From Halobacteriales archaeon QS_9_68_42 (GTDB taxonomy: Archaea; Halobacteriota; Halobacteria; Halobacteriales; Haloarculaceae): DNA of 13,875 nucleotides. The notes beneath the pieces are model-generated. The model was not told the DNA's origin. It worked only from the letters and a program-made list of their open reading frames with translations, and made no database searches. The stretch spans positions 1-13,875 of the forward strand of contig PXSE01000035.1 of NCBI GenBank assembly GCA_003022905.1, written 5' to 3'. This document shows, in pieces, positions 1 to 6,520 of the stretch (positions are counted from its first letter, which is position 1; every line of letters starts with the position of its first letter). A program made the position numbers and the translations under genes.

Positions 1-138
1 CGAGAGACCGCTCTCCGGGCCCGGGAGCGACCGGCGATGTACACGGCCGTCTGTGACGGACGCGACACCGACGCGGCGTCGGTGGGCCGGCGGTCGGACA
101 CGGATGAGGCCTCGCGGTCCCGCTGGACCGCGCCGTAG
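1..138 (+). CDS. possible 3' end of a gene running in from the left
   Basis: The plus-strand frame beginning at base 1 stays open for 45 codons and stops at TAG 136-138. It has high G/C at third positions and about ten acidic residues, which fits a haloarchaeal protein tail. I recognise no domain. The opposite strand also has an open frame here (from an ATG at 179 off the left edge), but its product is strongly basic, which is less like a haloarchaeal protein. With so little sequence either could be real, or neither. The remaining bases to 251 hold nothing else I can name apart from the inverted repeat at 227-241. Confidence 0.25.
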   Translation, partial: RETALRARERPAMYTAVCDGRDTDAASVGRRSDTDEASRSRWTAP

Positions 139-226
139 CCCCGTCGGCCGTCTCCCGCCGGCGACTGCCGGCCGCCCATCCGAGTCCGGGGCGACCGTTG
201 CTCGGTTACCCAATACTTTCCGCTCG

Positions 227-241
227 GCACTTAAAAAGTGC
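227..241. promoter_or_regulatory. AT-core inverted repeat, TATA-like
   Basis: GCACTT-AAA-AAGTGC is a perfect 6-bp inverted repeat around three A's in otherwise very GC-rich DNA. The TTAAAAAG core resembles an archaeal TATA box and could serve either strand. On the minus strand it would place a transcription start near 207, ahead of the weak open frame starting at 179. It also lies just beyond the stop of the broken GIDE gene (252), so it may instead mark the end of that transcript. The role is inferred. Confidence 0.3.
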
Positions 242-251
242 GTGGGTTCGG

Positions 252-755
252 TCAGATGAGCGGCGAGACGGCCAGTCCGGCGCCGGTGACCGCGAGGGCG
301 GCCCCGACTCCAGCGTAGAGAACCCGGTCACGGCGGGCCAGAAGCTCCGACTCGGCGCTGTCGGCGACGAGGAAGAGTCCGAATCCGGGCGGCCGTCGTC
401 GGTCTCGGCGACGACCTCGAAGTCGTCGCCACCGAATTGCTCCGCCCCGACGCGCGTTGCCGTCCCGTGGACGTAGGCCTCCTCGCCCAGCCGGAGGACA
501 CGCTGGTGGTACCGTCGGTCGCCGGCCTGCGTCCCCCAGTCCAGCGCCCCGAGGAGCGCCCCGCTCGGCTCTCCCGGCGTCGACTCCATCTCAACGAACT
601 CCCGTATCGGTTCGGGCGGCGTCTCGTCGGCCCCTACCCCGGTCGTTCGCCAGTCCCCCGAGAGTTCGACGGTCGCACCGTCGGGACGGACCAGCACCTC
701 GCCCGTGTCGTCCTCGACGTAGAATGAGACCGCGAGGCTATTTCGGCGGACATAG
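252..755 (-). pseudogene. truncated, frameshifted GIDE-domain membrane protein
   Basis: The minus-strand reading from about 755 down to 380 matches the middle of haloarchaeal GIDE-domain membrane proteins, often labelled E3-ubiquitin-ligase-like. A segment SFYVEDDTGEVLVRPDGA is followed by LLGALDWGTQAGDRRYHQRV and a GEEAYVHG motif. Near 380 the reading must change frame. The other frame then gives FLVADSAESELLARRD, a C-terminal transmembrane stretch (VLYAGVGAALAVTGAGLAV), and a stop at 252-254, exactly the expected family ending. One base lost near 380 explains this. The N-terminal half, with the first membrane helix, is missing; TnpB-derived sequence takes its place from about 741-760. Function of the archaeal family is unknown. 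Clearly a broken remnant; the exact left break and the boundary with TnpB are uncertain. Confidence 0.75.
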
Positions 756-1206
756 TAACCGAGTGTGCCGCCTGGGGCGTCGGAACGATTGCAGTGGGCG
801 ACCTCTCTGGTATCCGCGAGGGTACTGACTGGGGCGACCACGGCAATCTCGACGTACACGGGTGGGCGTTCGACCGCTTCACCGGGATGCTGGAATACAA
901 AGCCGCAGAACGCGGTATCAGCGTCGAACTCGTGGACGAACGCGACACCTCGAAATCGTGCGGCTGTTGTAGGACGACCGATGACACTTAACGTGTCGAA
1001 CGCGGCCTGTACGTCTGCGACGAGTATGGGGAGGTCGCCGACGCCGACGTGAACGGGGCCGAGAACATCCGACAGAAGGTACTCCCGAGTCTCGCCTGTG
1101 ATGGGGAAATAGGGATAACGGCTGGATGGCACAGCCAGCGGTGCGCCTGTTCGACAAGTCTACGGGGCGAGTCGCTTCACAAGAGCAGGTGCGCCGCGAA
1201 TCATAA
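741..1206 (+). pseudogene. tnpB: 3' remnant of tnpB (IS200/IS605, IS1341-like)
   Basis: The frame reads GVGTIAVGDLSGIREG, then HGWAFDRFTGMLEYKAAERG, then VDERDTSKSCGCC. These are the C-terminal RuvC and zinc-finger parts of the TnpB RNA-guided nuclease carried by IS200/IS605-type elements. It is decayed in three ways. A TAA stop at 989-991 replaces a sense codon after DDT. The last zinc ligand motif reads CDEYGEVADADVNGAENI, with Tyr where the second Cys belongs. Near 1105 the frame shifts, after which NGWMAQPAVRLFDKSTGRVA and a final TAA at 1204-1206 complete the typical C-terminus. The N-terminal two thirds, including the first RuvC aspartate, and the left end are absent. It runs head-on into the GIDE remnant. 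Not functional; no TnpA seen. Confidence 0.85.
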
Positions 1207-1300
1207 TAACCCCAACGCTTGGGAAACCCCGGCGTTGACGGCTTCGCCGTCCGCTCGTGGCGTCTCCGACGCCACGCTGTTCACACCGGGGAGGATGTCA
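1207..1300 (+). mobile_element. IS200/IS605-type right end with omega-RNA-like fold
   Basis: Directly after the tnpB stop lie two perfect hairpins with 3-nt loops: GACGGC/GCCGTC (1237-1251) and a 9-bp stem CGTGGCGTC/GACGCCACG (1256-1276). They are enclosed by an outer stem CCCCGG (1227-1232) with CCGGGG (1286-1291), ending in GGGGAGGATGTCA at 1300. A CCCC...GGGGAGGATGTCA ending is, from memory, characteristic of the right end of haloarchaeal IS1341-type elements. In this family the right end also forms the 3' scaffold of the guide (omega) RNA, with the guide read from flanking DNA (here 1301 onward). Structure seen; RNA function inferred, and expression from a dead element doubtful. Confidence 0.55.
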
Positions 1301-1403
1301 TTGGGACGATACTGCTCACGGAACACCACCTCGAGCGGAGGGCGACATGGACGCGCCTGCGGGTCCCGACGACTTCGATCCAGGCGATTCTCCCGGCCGT
1401 TAG
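1299..1403 (+). other. short acidic open frame, possible orphan gene tail
   Basis: Between the TnpB right end and the SDR gene there is one open frame ending at TAG 1401-1403, only one base before the SDR stop on the other strand. Its last residues (EGDMDAPAGPDDFDPGDSPGR) are acidic and look like a haloarchaeal C-terminal tail. It has no start of its own, since it merges into the mobile-element end. It could be the stump of a gene cut by the insertion, or chance. No family is recognisable. Confidence 0.15.
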
Positions 1404-1404
1404 G

Positions 1405-2214
1405 TCAGTACGGCGAGGGCAGAAGCAGGTGGCCGCCGTCGACCGGGTAGTACGAGCCGGTGACGTACGCCGAGGCCGCCGAGGCGAGAAAGACCGCAAG
1501 CGGCACGCAGTCGCGGGGCTGGCCGAACCGGTCGGCCGGCACATGGTCGAGAATCTGCTCGGGAAGGGCACCGCCGGCGGCCTCGGTGACGCCTTCGGTT
1601 TCGATGATGCCCGGCGCGATGGTGTTGGCTCGGACGCCGTACTTGGCCCACTCGCTTGCGACCGTCTGCATCAGGTTGTGGACGCCGGCCTTGCCCGCTC
1701 CGGAGTGGCCGTGGAACGGCGCGCCGTGGACGGAGTTGGTCGCCCCCATCGAGATGACCGAGCCGCCGCCGTTCTCTATCATGTGCTCGCCGACGCTCAT
1801 CGTACAGAAGGCGGTGCCGTCGAGTATAGTCCCGACGACGGCCCGCCAGCCGTTCGCCGAGAGGTCCTCCAGCGGCGTCAGGAAGTTCGCCCCAGCGTTG
1901 TTGACGAGGACGGTTATCTCGCCCAGTTCCTCGAGGACGGTATCACGCATCTCGTTGACGCTCTCCTTCTCGCGAACGTCGACCGTCGTCGCACAGGCGT
2001 CCTGGCCCTTCGCCTCGATGGCCTCGGCGACGGGTTCGAGGTGGTCCATGTTCCGCGAGGCGACGGCGACATCGGCGCCGTGGTCGGCGAACGCGAGCGC
2101 CATCTCCTCGCCGATGCCCGTTCCCCCGCCGGTCACCAGTGCCGTCTCGCCCGCAAGCAGGTCATCCGCAAAGATGTCGGTACTGTCCGGGGTCTCTGGC
2201 CAGTCGTCAGGCAT
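1405..2214 (-). CDS. SDR oxidoreductase, 2,4-dienoyl-CoA reductase-like
   Basis: A 269-residue classical-size short-chain dehydrogenase. The Rossmann dinucleotide motif TGGGTGIG is at residues 28-35, the structural NNAGA at 105-109, and the C-terminal PVDGG near 257-261. ASRN at 52-55 after the second beta strand suggests NADPH preference. The usual catalytic YxxxK is altered: the helix reads HSGAGKAGVHNL with Lys175 kept and Ser171 where Tyr would be. This is the arrangement of peroxisomal-type 2,4-dienoyl-CoA reductases (HAGSAKAAVD in that family), which do not use the SDR tyrosine. I infer NADPH-dependent reduction of 2,4-dienoyl-CoA from unsaturated fatty acids. That fits its place 58 bp downstream of an acyl-CoA synthetase on the same strand, probably cotranscribed. 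ATG at 2214 precedes an N-terminal stretch of about 20 residues before the fold. The assignment to a general SDR is certain; the substrate is inferred. Confidence 0.85.
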   Translation of the reverse strand: MPDDWPETPDSTDIFADDLLAGETALVTGGGTGIGEEMALAFADHGADVAVASRNMDHLEPVAEAIEAKGQDACATTVDVREKESVNEMRDTVLEELGEITVLVNNAGANFLTPLEDLSANGWRAVVGTILDGTAFCTMSVGEHMIENGGGSVISMGATNSVHGAPFHGHSGAGKAGVHNLMQTVASEWAKYGVRANTIAPGIIETEGVTEAAGGALPEQILDHVPADRFGQPRDCVPLAVFLASAASAYVTGSYYPVDGGHLLLPSPY

Positions 2215-2272
2215 GGCGAGTACTCACTCACGGCGAGACCCTTAATCCATTGCCTCCCATTACCGTTCGCCG

Positions 2273-3850
2273 TCAGAACTCCTCGCGGAGCGACACCTTG
2301 TCGATCTTACGGGTCGAGGTCTTCGGCAGTTCCTCGACGAATTCGACGCGCCGGGGAATCTTGTAGTCAGTCAGCCGCTCCCGGCAGTGGGCCTCAATGT
2401 CGTCCCCGGAGACGCTCTCGTCGGCGACGGCGGCGGCCGTTACCGTCTCGCCGAGGCGGTCGTGTGGGGTCCCGATGACACCGACCTCGACCACGCCGTC
2501 GAGTTCGTAAATGACGTCCTCGATTTCTCGCGGGTAGACGTTCTCCCCGCCAGTGATTATCATGTCGTCGATGCGGTCTTCGACGAACAGGTGGCCGTCG
2601 GCGTCCATGCGGGCGATGTCGCCCGACCGGAGCCACCGCTTGTGCTCCCCGTCTGCGGTCTCACCGCTTCCCCCTTGCTGTCCCGGAGGGACGGCGCGCT
2701 CTACGAACGCCTCCTCGTTCTTTTTCGGCATCCCGTAGTAACCGGGCGTGACGGTGTCGCCGTGCCACAGCAGTTCGCCCTTCTCGCCGACATCGACGGC
2801 CTCGCCCGTTTCCGGGTCCTCGATACGGACGTCGACGACCTCGTAGGCCGGCGGACCGATACTGCCGGCCTTCCGGACCTCCTGATCGGGACGATTGATG
2901 GCCGCCAGCGGCGTCGTTTCGGTCATCCCGTAGCCCTCCAGCAGGGTGACATCGAAGGTCTCCTCGACGGTTTCTATGCGCTCTCTGGGCATCGGCGAGC
3001 CGCCGACGCCGACCGTCTCCAGCGACGACAGGTCGTAGCCCTCGACGCCGTGTTCCAGCAGGTCGATGACCATCGTCGGGATGAAGAAGGCGTAGGTGAC
3101 GCCGCGGGCCGCCATGGTTTCCAGGGCAGACTCGGGGTCCCACTGCGGGAGGAAGTGGTTCTCGGCGCCAACGGTCAAAAGTGGCGTCGTCGAAACGTTC
3201 AGCCCGGAGACGTGGAACAGCGGACAGACCGTAAGCGAGACCGTCTCGTTCGACCAGTCCATCGCCTCGACCAGCCCGCGGGCGTTGGTCTGGAGGTTCC
3301 TGTGGGTGTGCTTGACGCCTTTTGGGCGTCCCGTCGTTCCGCTCGTGTACATCAACTCGGCGAGTTCATCCTCCTTGCGGGGGTGGGCGTCGTAAGTGGT
3401 GTCGGCGGCTCCGACGAGTTCACGATAGGAGTGGCCTGCGTCGCCGTCGGCGACGACGAGATGCTCCAGCGACGGTACCTCGAGGTCGGCAATCATCCCC
3501 TCGAACTGTCCGTGGGTCACCGCAGCGACGGCCTCGGCGTCCTCGAGGACGTACCGGACCTCCTCGCCCTGGAAGCGCATGTTGATCGGAAACGGGACCG
3601 CGCCGCGTTTCATCGCGCCGAGATACGCGGCCATGAACCCGACGCTGTTGGGCAGGTACAGCGCGACCCGGTCGCCGGCCTCCACGCCGAGGTCCTCCAG
3701 CGCGTTGGCGACGGCGTTGACCTCGCCGGCCAGCTCGGCGAACGTCACTTCGCGGGTGTGGTCCGACATTGCAAGGCCCTCGGGGTCCGTGCGCGCCATC
3801 ATGTCCGCGTACGTTGCGAAATTCACGTCCGTGTCATGGTATACCAGCAC
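2273..3850 (-). CDS. acyl-CoA synthetase (AMP-forming), fatty-acid type
   Basis: A 525-residue ANL-superfamily ligase that activates a carboxylic acid to acyl-AMP and then acyl-CoA in the cytoplasm. The ATP-binding loop YTSGTTGRPKG is at residues 168-178, GYGMTE at 306-311, the adenylate-binding SGD with Asp411 at 409-411, the hinge EDRIDDMIITGGENVYP at 424-440, and the C-terminal lysine motif TSTRKIDK (Lys515). It resembles medium/long-chain acyl-CoA synthetases; chain length cannot be read from sequence. A flexible insertion at residues 386-403 (see 2645-2698) lengthens the loop before the SGD motif. The listed start is GTG 3848-3850; an ATG pair about 17 codons in is an alternative, but it would trim the first conserved strand. 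It diverges from the acyl-CoA dehydrogenase across about 115 bp and is followed by the SDR, consistent with a beta-oxidation unit. Confidence 0.9.
   Translation of the reverse strand: MLVYHDTDVNFATYADMMARTDPEGLAMSDHTREVTFAELAGEVNAVANALEDLGVEAGDRVALYLPNSVGFMAAYLGAMKRGAVPFPINMRFQGEEVRYVLEDAEAVAAVTHGQFEGMIADLEVPSLEHLVVADGDAGHSYRELVGAADTTYDAHPRKEDELAELMYTSGTTGRPKGVKHTHRNLQTNARGLVEAMDWSNETVSLTVCPLFHVSGLNVSTTPLLTVGAENHFLPQWDPESALETMAARGVTYAFFIPTMVIDLLEHGVEGYDLSSLETVGVGGSPMPRERIETVEETFDVTLLEGYGMTETTPLAAINRPDQEVRKAGSIGPPAYEVVDVRIEDPETGEAVDVGEKGELLWHGDTVTPGYYGMPKKNEEAFVERAVPPGQQGGSGETADGEHKRWLRSGDIARMDADGHLFVEDRIDDMIITGGENVYPREIEDVIYELDGVVEVGVIGTPHDRLGETVTAAAVADESVSGDDIEAHCRERLTDYKIPRRVEFVEELPKTSTRKIDKVSLREEF
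2645..2698 (-). repeat. in-frame hairpin-rich insertion within acyl-CoA synthetase
   Basis: Codons for AVPPGQQGGSGETADGEH sit between the conserved AFVER and WLRSGD segments, where most relatives have only a few residues. The DNA contains two small perfect hairpins with 3-nt loops, GTCCC/GGGAC (2680-2692) and GCGGT/ACCGC (2655-2667). The peptide is glycine-rich and probably a disordered loop. This could be ordinary loop variation or a small palindromic insertion like the one in eno. Confidence 0.35.
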
Positions 3851-3916
3851 AATGAGCGTTTTTCCAAATCAGTTGTCAGGTCCTCTCGCCGTCGAACGAC
3901 TACGGCTATAGGCCCG

Positions 3917-3952
3917 ATCGTGTGCGAGGGTGAAATTATAATATCACACGAT
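3917..3952 (+). promoter_or_regulatory. acyl-CoA dehydrogenase promoter with flanking inverted repeat
   Basis: TTATAATAT at 3936-3944, preceded by GTGAAA, is a strong archaeal BRE/TATA pair in GC-rich DNA. Its centre lies 26 bp upstream of the ATG at 3966, which points to a leaderless transcript starting at that codon. The box lies inside a perfect inverted repeat, ATCGTGTG (3917-3924) and CACACGAT (3945-3952). A dimeric regulator bound there would block TBP/TFB, so a repressor operator is the simplest reading. The intergenic region is shared with the divergent acyl-CoA synthetase. Repeat and TATA are seen; regulation is inferred. Confidence 0.65.
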
Positions 3953-3965
3953 GCAACGGCGTAGC

Positions 3966-5102
3966 ATGGTCGACTTCACGTTCTCCGAACAGGAACGAGC
4001 GGTCCGCCGGACGGCCCAGGAGTTCGCCGAGGAGGAGATTGCGCCGGTCGCCCGCCACCACGAGGAGACCGGCGAGTGGCCCCGCGAGGTGTGGGAGAAG
4101 GCCGTCGACACCGGCCTGGTCGGCGGTACCATCCCCGAGGAGTACGGCGGCGCCGGCCTCTCGCAGGTCGAAACCTGCCTGTTCATGGAGGAGATTTGCC
4201 GGGTCGACGCGGGCATGCTCCCGGCCATCGGCACCGAGTTCGGCACCCGGATGATCCGCGAGTACGGCACCGACGAACAGAAGGAGTGGATTCTGCGCGG
4301 GGTCGCCGAGGGCGACCTCATCGGCGCGCTGGGCAACACCGAACCCGAACACGGCTCCGACGCCGCCGCCATCGAAACCACCGCTCAAAAGGAGGGCGAC
4401 GAGTACGTTATCGACGGCGTGAAGACGTTTATTACCCACGGCACCATCGCCGACTACGTCCTGACCATGTGCCGCACGGGCGAGGAGAGTCACGGCGGCA
4501 TCTCCGCCATCATCGTCGAGACCGACCGCGACGGGTTCGAGGTCGAACGCGAAATCGAGAAGCTCGGGTGGAACGCCTCCGAGACCGCCCAACTGCGCTA
4601 CGACGGCGTCCGGATCCCCGAGGAGAACCTCGTCGGCTACGAGGACGCGGGCTTCTACCAGCTGATGGAGTTCTTCGAGGAAGAGCGGGTCGGCATCGCC
4701 GCACAGGCGCTCGGTATCGCTCAGGGTTGTCTCGACGAGACCGTCGAGTACGTCGGCGAGCGCGAGCAGTTCGACCGCGAACTCCGGGAATTCCAGGCCG
4801 TCCAGCACATGATCGCCGACATGGCGATGAAAATTGAGTTGACCCGGCGTCTCGTCTATGATGCGGCCGCGCGGGTTGACGCCGGCGAGAAGCCGACGAA
4901 ACTCGCCTCGATGGCGAAGCTGTACGCCTCCGAGATCGCCGAGGAGGTCGCAAGCGACGCCATCCAGCTCCACGGCGGCAATGGTTACACCCGTGAGTAC
5001 CCCGTCGAGCGACACTACCGCCACACCAAGATCTACCAGATCGGCGAGGGCGCAAGCGAGATACAGCGCAACATCATCGCAAAGGAGATTCTGGACCTGT
5101 AG
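3966..5102 (+). CDS. acyl-CoA dehydrogenase
   Basis: A 378-residue FAD-dependent acyl-CoA dehydrogenase, full length for the family. It catalyses the first beta-oxidation step, acyl-CoA to trans-2-enoyl-CoA, passing electrons to an electron-transfer flavoprotein. The FAD/substrate motif NTEPEHGSD is at residues 124-132. The C-terminal helical domain has [15 protein letters not shown] at 335-349 and [13 protein letters not shown] at 360-372. Glu361 matches the catalytic base of the MCAD/SCAD group; the usual Tyr before it is Gly here. I chose ATG 3966 ([10 protein letters not shown]) rather than the in-frame ATG at 3951. The family starts at this point and the TATA box is 26 bp upstream. The protein is shared in context with two acyl-CoA synthetases and a dienoyl-CoA reductase-like SDR. 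Substrate could also be a branched or aromatic-derived acyl-CoA. Confidence 0.92.
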   Translation: MVDFTFSEQERAVRRTAQEFAEEEIAPVARHHEETGEWPREVWEKAVDTGLVGGTIPEEYGGAGLSQVETCLFMEEICRVDAGMLPAIGTEFGTRMIREYGTDEQKEWILRGVAEGDLIGALGNTEPEHGSDAAAIETTAQKEGDEYVIDGVKTFITHGTIADYVLTMCRTGEESHGGISAIIVETDRDGFEVEREIEKLGWNASETAQLRYDGVRIPEENLVGYEDAGFYQLMEFFEEERVGIAAQALGIAQGCLDETVEYVGEREQFDRELREFQAVQHMIADMAMKIELTRRLVYDAAARVDAGEKPTKLASMAKLYASEIAEEVASDAIQLHGGNGYTREYPVERHYRHTKIYQIGEGASEIQRNIIAKEILDL

Positions 5103-5120
5103 GTCAAATCGCGATTTCAC
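5103..5120. promoter_or_regulatory. palindrome between acyl-CoA dehydrogenase and serpin genes
   Basis: AAATCGCGATTT (5106-5117) is a perfect 12-bp palindrome; GTCAAATCGCGATTTCAC extends it to 18 bp with one mismatched pair. It begins right after the dehydrogenase stop and lies just upstream of a weak TATA-like stretch (GGTAATAG, 5125-5132) for the serpin. It could be an operator for the serpin or an end signal for the upstream transcript; no T-run follows, so an operator seems likelier. Confidence 0.35.
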
Positions 5121-5160
5121 CCTTGGTAATAGTCTTACACATCGGCGAGGTATGCCGTGT

Positions 5161-6517
5161 ATGGATCGAACCAGACGACGGATACTGAACGCTTCGGGCG
5201 CACTACTGGTCGCTTCGCTCGCTGGGTGTACCGGCACCGAGGATACGACCGAAACACCGACTCCTTACGACCGAAACACCGACTCCTGCTGGGACCGAGA
5301 CGCCTACCGAAACCGATACCGAGTCACCGACCGAAACGGAGTTGACCGCGGAGGAGCGGCTCGAGCAACTCGCCGCGGACAACGCCGCCTTCGCAACGGA
5401 CCTGCATCGCCATCTCGCGGCGGGGACCGGGGACAATATATTCGTGTCACCGTACAGCATCAGTGTTGCGCTCGCCATGACGTACGCCGGCGCGCGCGGG
5501 AAGACCGAGCGCCAGATGCGCGAAACCCTCCACTATACGCCCGGCCAGCAGGTCCACCCGGCGTTCGCTGATCTCCGGTCGGAACTCGAGAGCCGCGAGA
5601 CGACGGGGGATTCCGGCGAGGACGAGGTCGATGCCTTCCAACTCTCCACGGCCAATGCCCTTTGGGGTCGTGAGGGATACGAGTTCGCGAACGATTACCT
5701 CGACCTGGTCGACGAGAATTACGGCGGTGGTCTCCGGCGGGCGGACTTCGCAGGTAACCCGGAAGGGGAGCGCTCCCGAATCAACGCATGGGTCGCCGAG
5801 CAGACGGAAGACCGCATCGATGATTTGCTCCCACCGGGTTCGATAACGCCGGGGACGGTTCTCGTGTTGACGAACGCGATATATTTCTTGGCCTCGTGGC
5901 AGCAGGAGTTCGACCCTGACGACACGGAAGATGCCACGTTCACCGCGCTTGACGGTTCCGAGTCGAACGTCCCGATGATGCAACAGGGACTTCGGACGGA
6001 CTACGCGTCGGTCAGCGGCGCCGAAGCGATCGAACTGAAGTACGTCGGCGGCGAGGTTTCGATGGTCCTGATTCTGCCGGAGCAGGGGGAGTTCGAAGCT
6101 TTCGAACGGTCGCTGGACGGGGAGGCACTCTTCCGGATCTTCGAGTCGTTAGGCGACGCCTCCGGTGACCTCGCGATGCCCCGCTTCGAGTTCGAGACGA
6201 GCCTCCAGCTCTCAGAGGCGCTATCGAGCCTGGGGATGCCGAACGCGTTCTCGGGGAGTGCGGACTTCTCCGGAATGCTTCCGAGCGACGGCTCGCCGCA
6301 AATCGACGAGGTCTACCACGACGCGTACGTCAGTGTGGACGAGGAGGGCACCGAAGCCGCGGCGGCGACCGCGGTCATGATGGAATCGTCGGCCCCGTCC
6401 CGGTCCTTCGACCTGACGTTCGACCGGCCCTTCCTCTTCTGCATCCGCGACCGACCGACGAACGCAGTGCTGTTCCTCGGCCGGGTCACCGACGCCGGTT
6501 CGGCGCAACCGGAGTGA
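5161..6517 (+). pseudogene. Tat-lipoprotein serpin, frame broken by 22-bp duplication
   Basis: The frame from ATG 5161 (in-frame ATG also at 5152) encodes MDRTRRRILNASGALLV and a lipobox LAGC (Cys23), a twin-arginine lipoprotein signal. The serpin domain lies one frame away. From about 5267 a Thr/Pro/Glu linker (TTETPTPAGTETPTET) continues without interruption into a complete serpin to TGA 6515-6517. Serpin marks are NIFVSPYSISVALAMTYAGARGKT, NAIYFLASWQ, the hinge EEGTEAAAATA (6341-6373) typical of inhibitory serpins, and DRPFLFCIRD. The shift is caused by a perfect tandem repeat at 5244-5287; deleting one copy gives an uninterrupted 444-residue protein. Serpins trap serine or cysteine proteases. 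This one would sit on the outer face of the membrane. The reactive bond cannot be placed exactly, but lies within about 6374-6415 (MMESSAPSRS region). As it stands it is off, unless internal TTG 5342 starts a cytoplasmic form. Confidence 0.85.
5244..5287 (+). repeat. perfect 22-bp tandem duplication
   Basis: Two identical 22-bp units, 5244-5265 and 5266-5287, each encode TTETPTP in one frame. Because 22 is not a multiple of 3, the second copy shifts the frame between the lipoprotein signal and the serpin domain. The bases on either side differ, so the repeat is exactly two units. It could change by slipped pairing or recombination, or be an assembly artefact. Confidence 0.95.
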
Positions 6518-6520
6518 GCC

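Noticed and set aside
756..1132. First 125 or so codons of a long minus-strand frame that runs into the GIDE remnant
   Set aside because: They are antisense to the tnpB fragment, have no family resemblance, and the GIDE similarity starts only at about 755.
1207..1300. CRISPR array or tRNA in the hairpin-rich stretch after tnpB
   Set aside because: There are no repeated spacers or cloverleaf features; the stems and the GGGGAGGATGTCA ending fit an IS200/IS605-type right end.
1219..2478. A 419-codon plus-strand frame over the SDR gene
   Set aside because: Antisense shadow of the SDR; starts inside the mobile-element right end and has no recognisable domain.
2387..3964. A 525-codon plus-strand open frame opposite the acyl-CoA synthetase
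   Set aside because: Shadow of the minus-strand gene, which has all ligase motifs; the plus-strand product has none.
3936..5237. A 433-codon minus-strand open frame opposite the acyl-CoA dehydrogenase
   Set aside because: It mirrors the dehydrogenase in GC-rich DNA; its product ([16 protein letters not shown] repeats) is the usual antisense shadow, while the plus strand has full family motifs.
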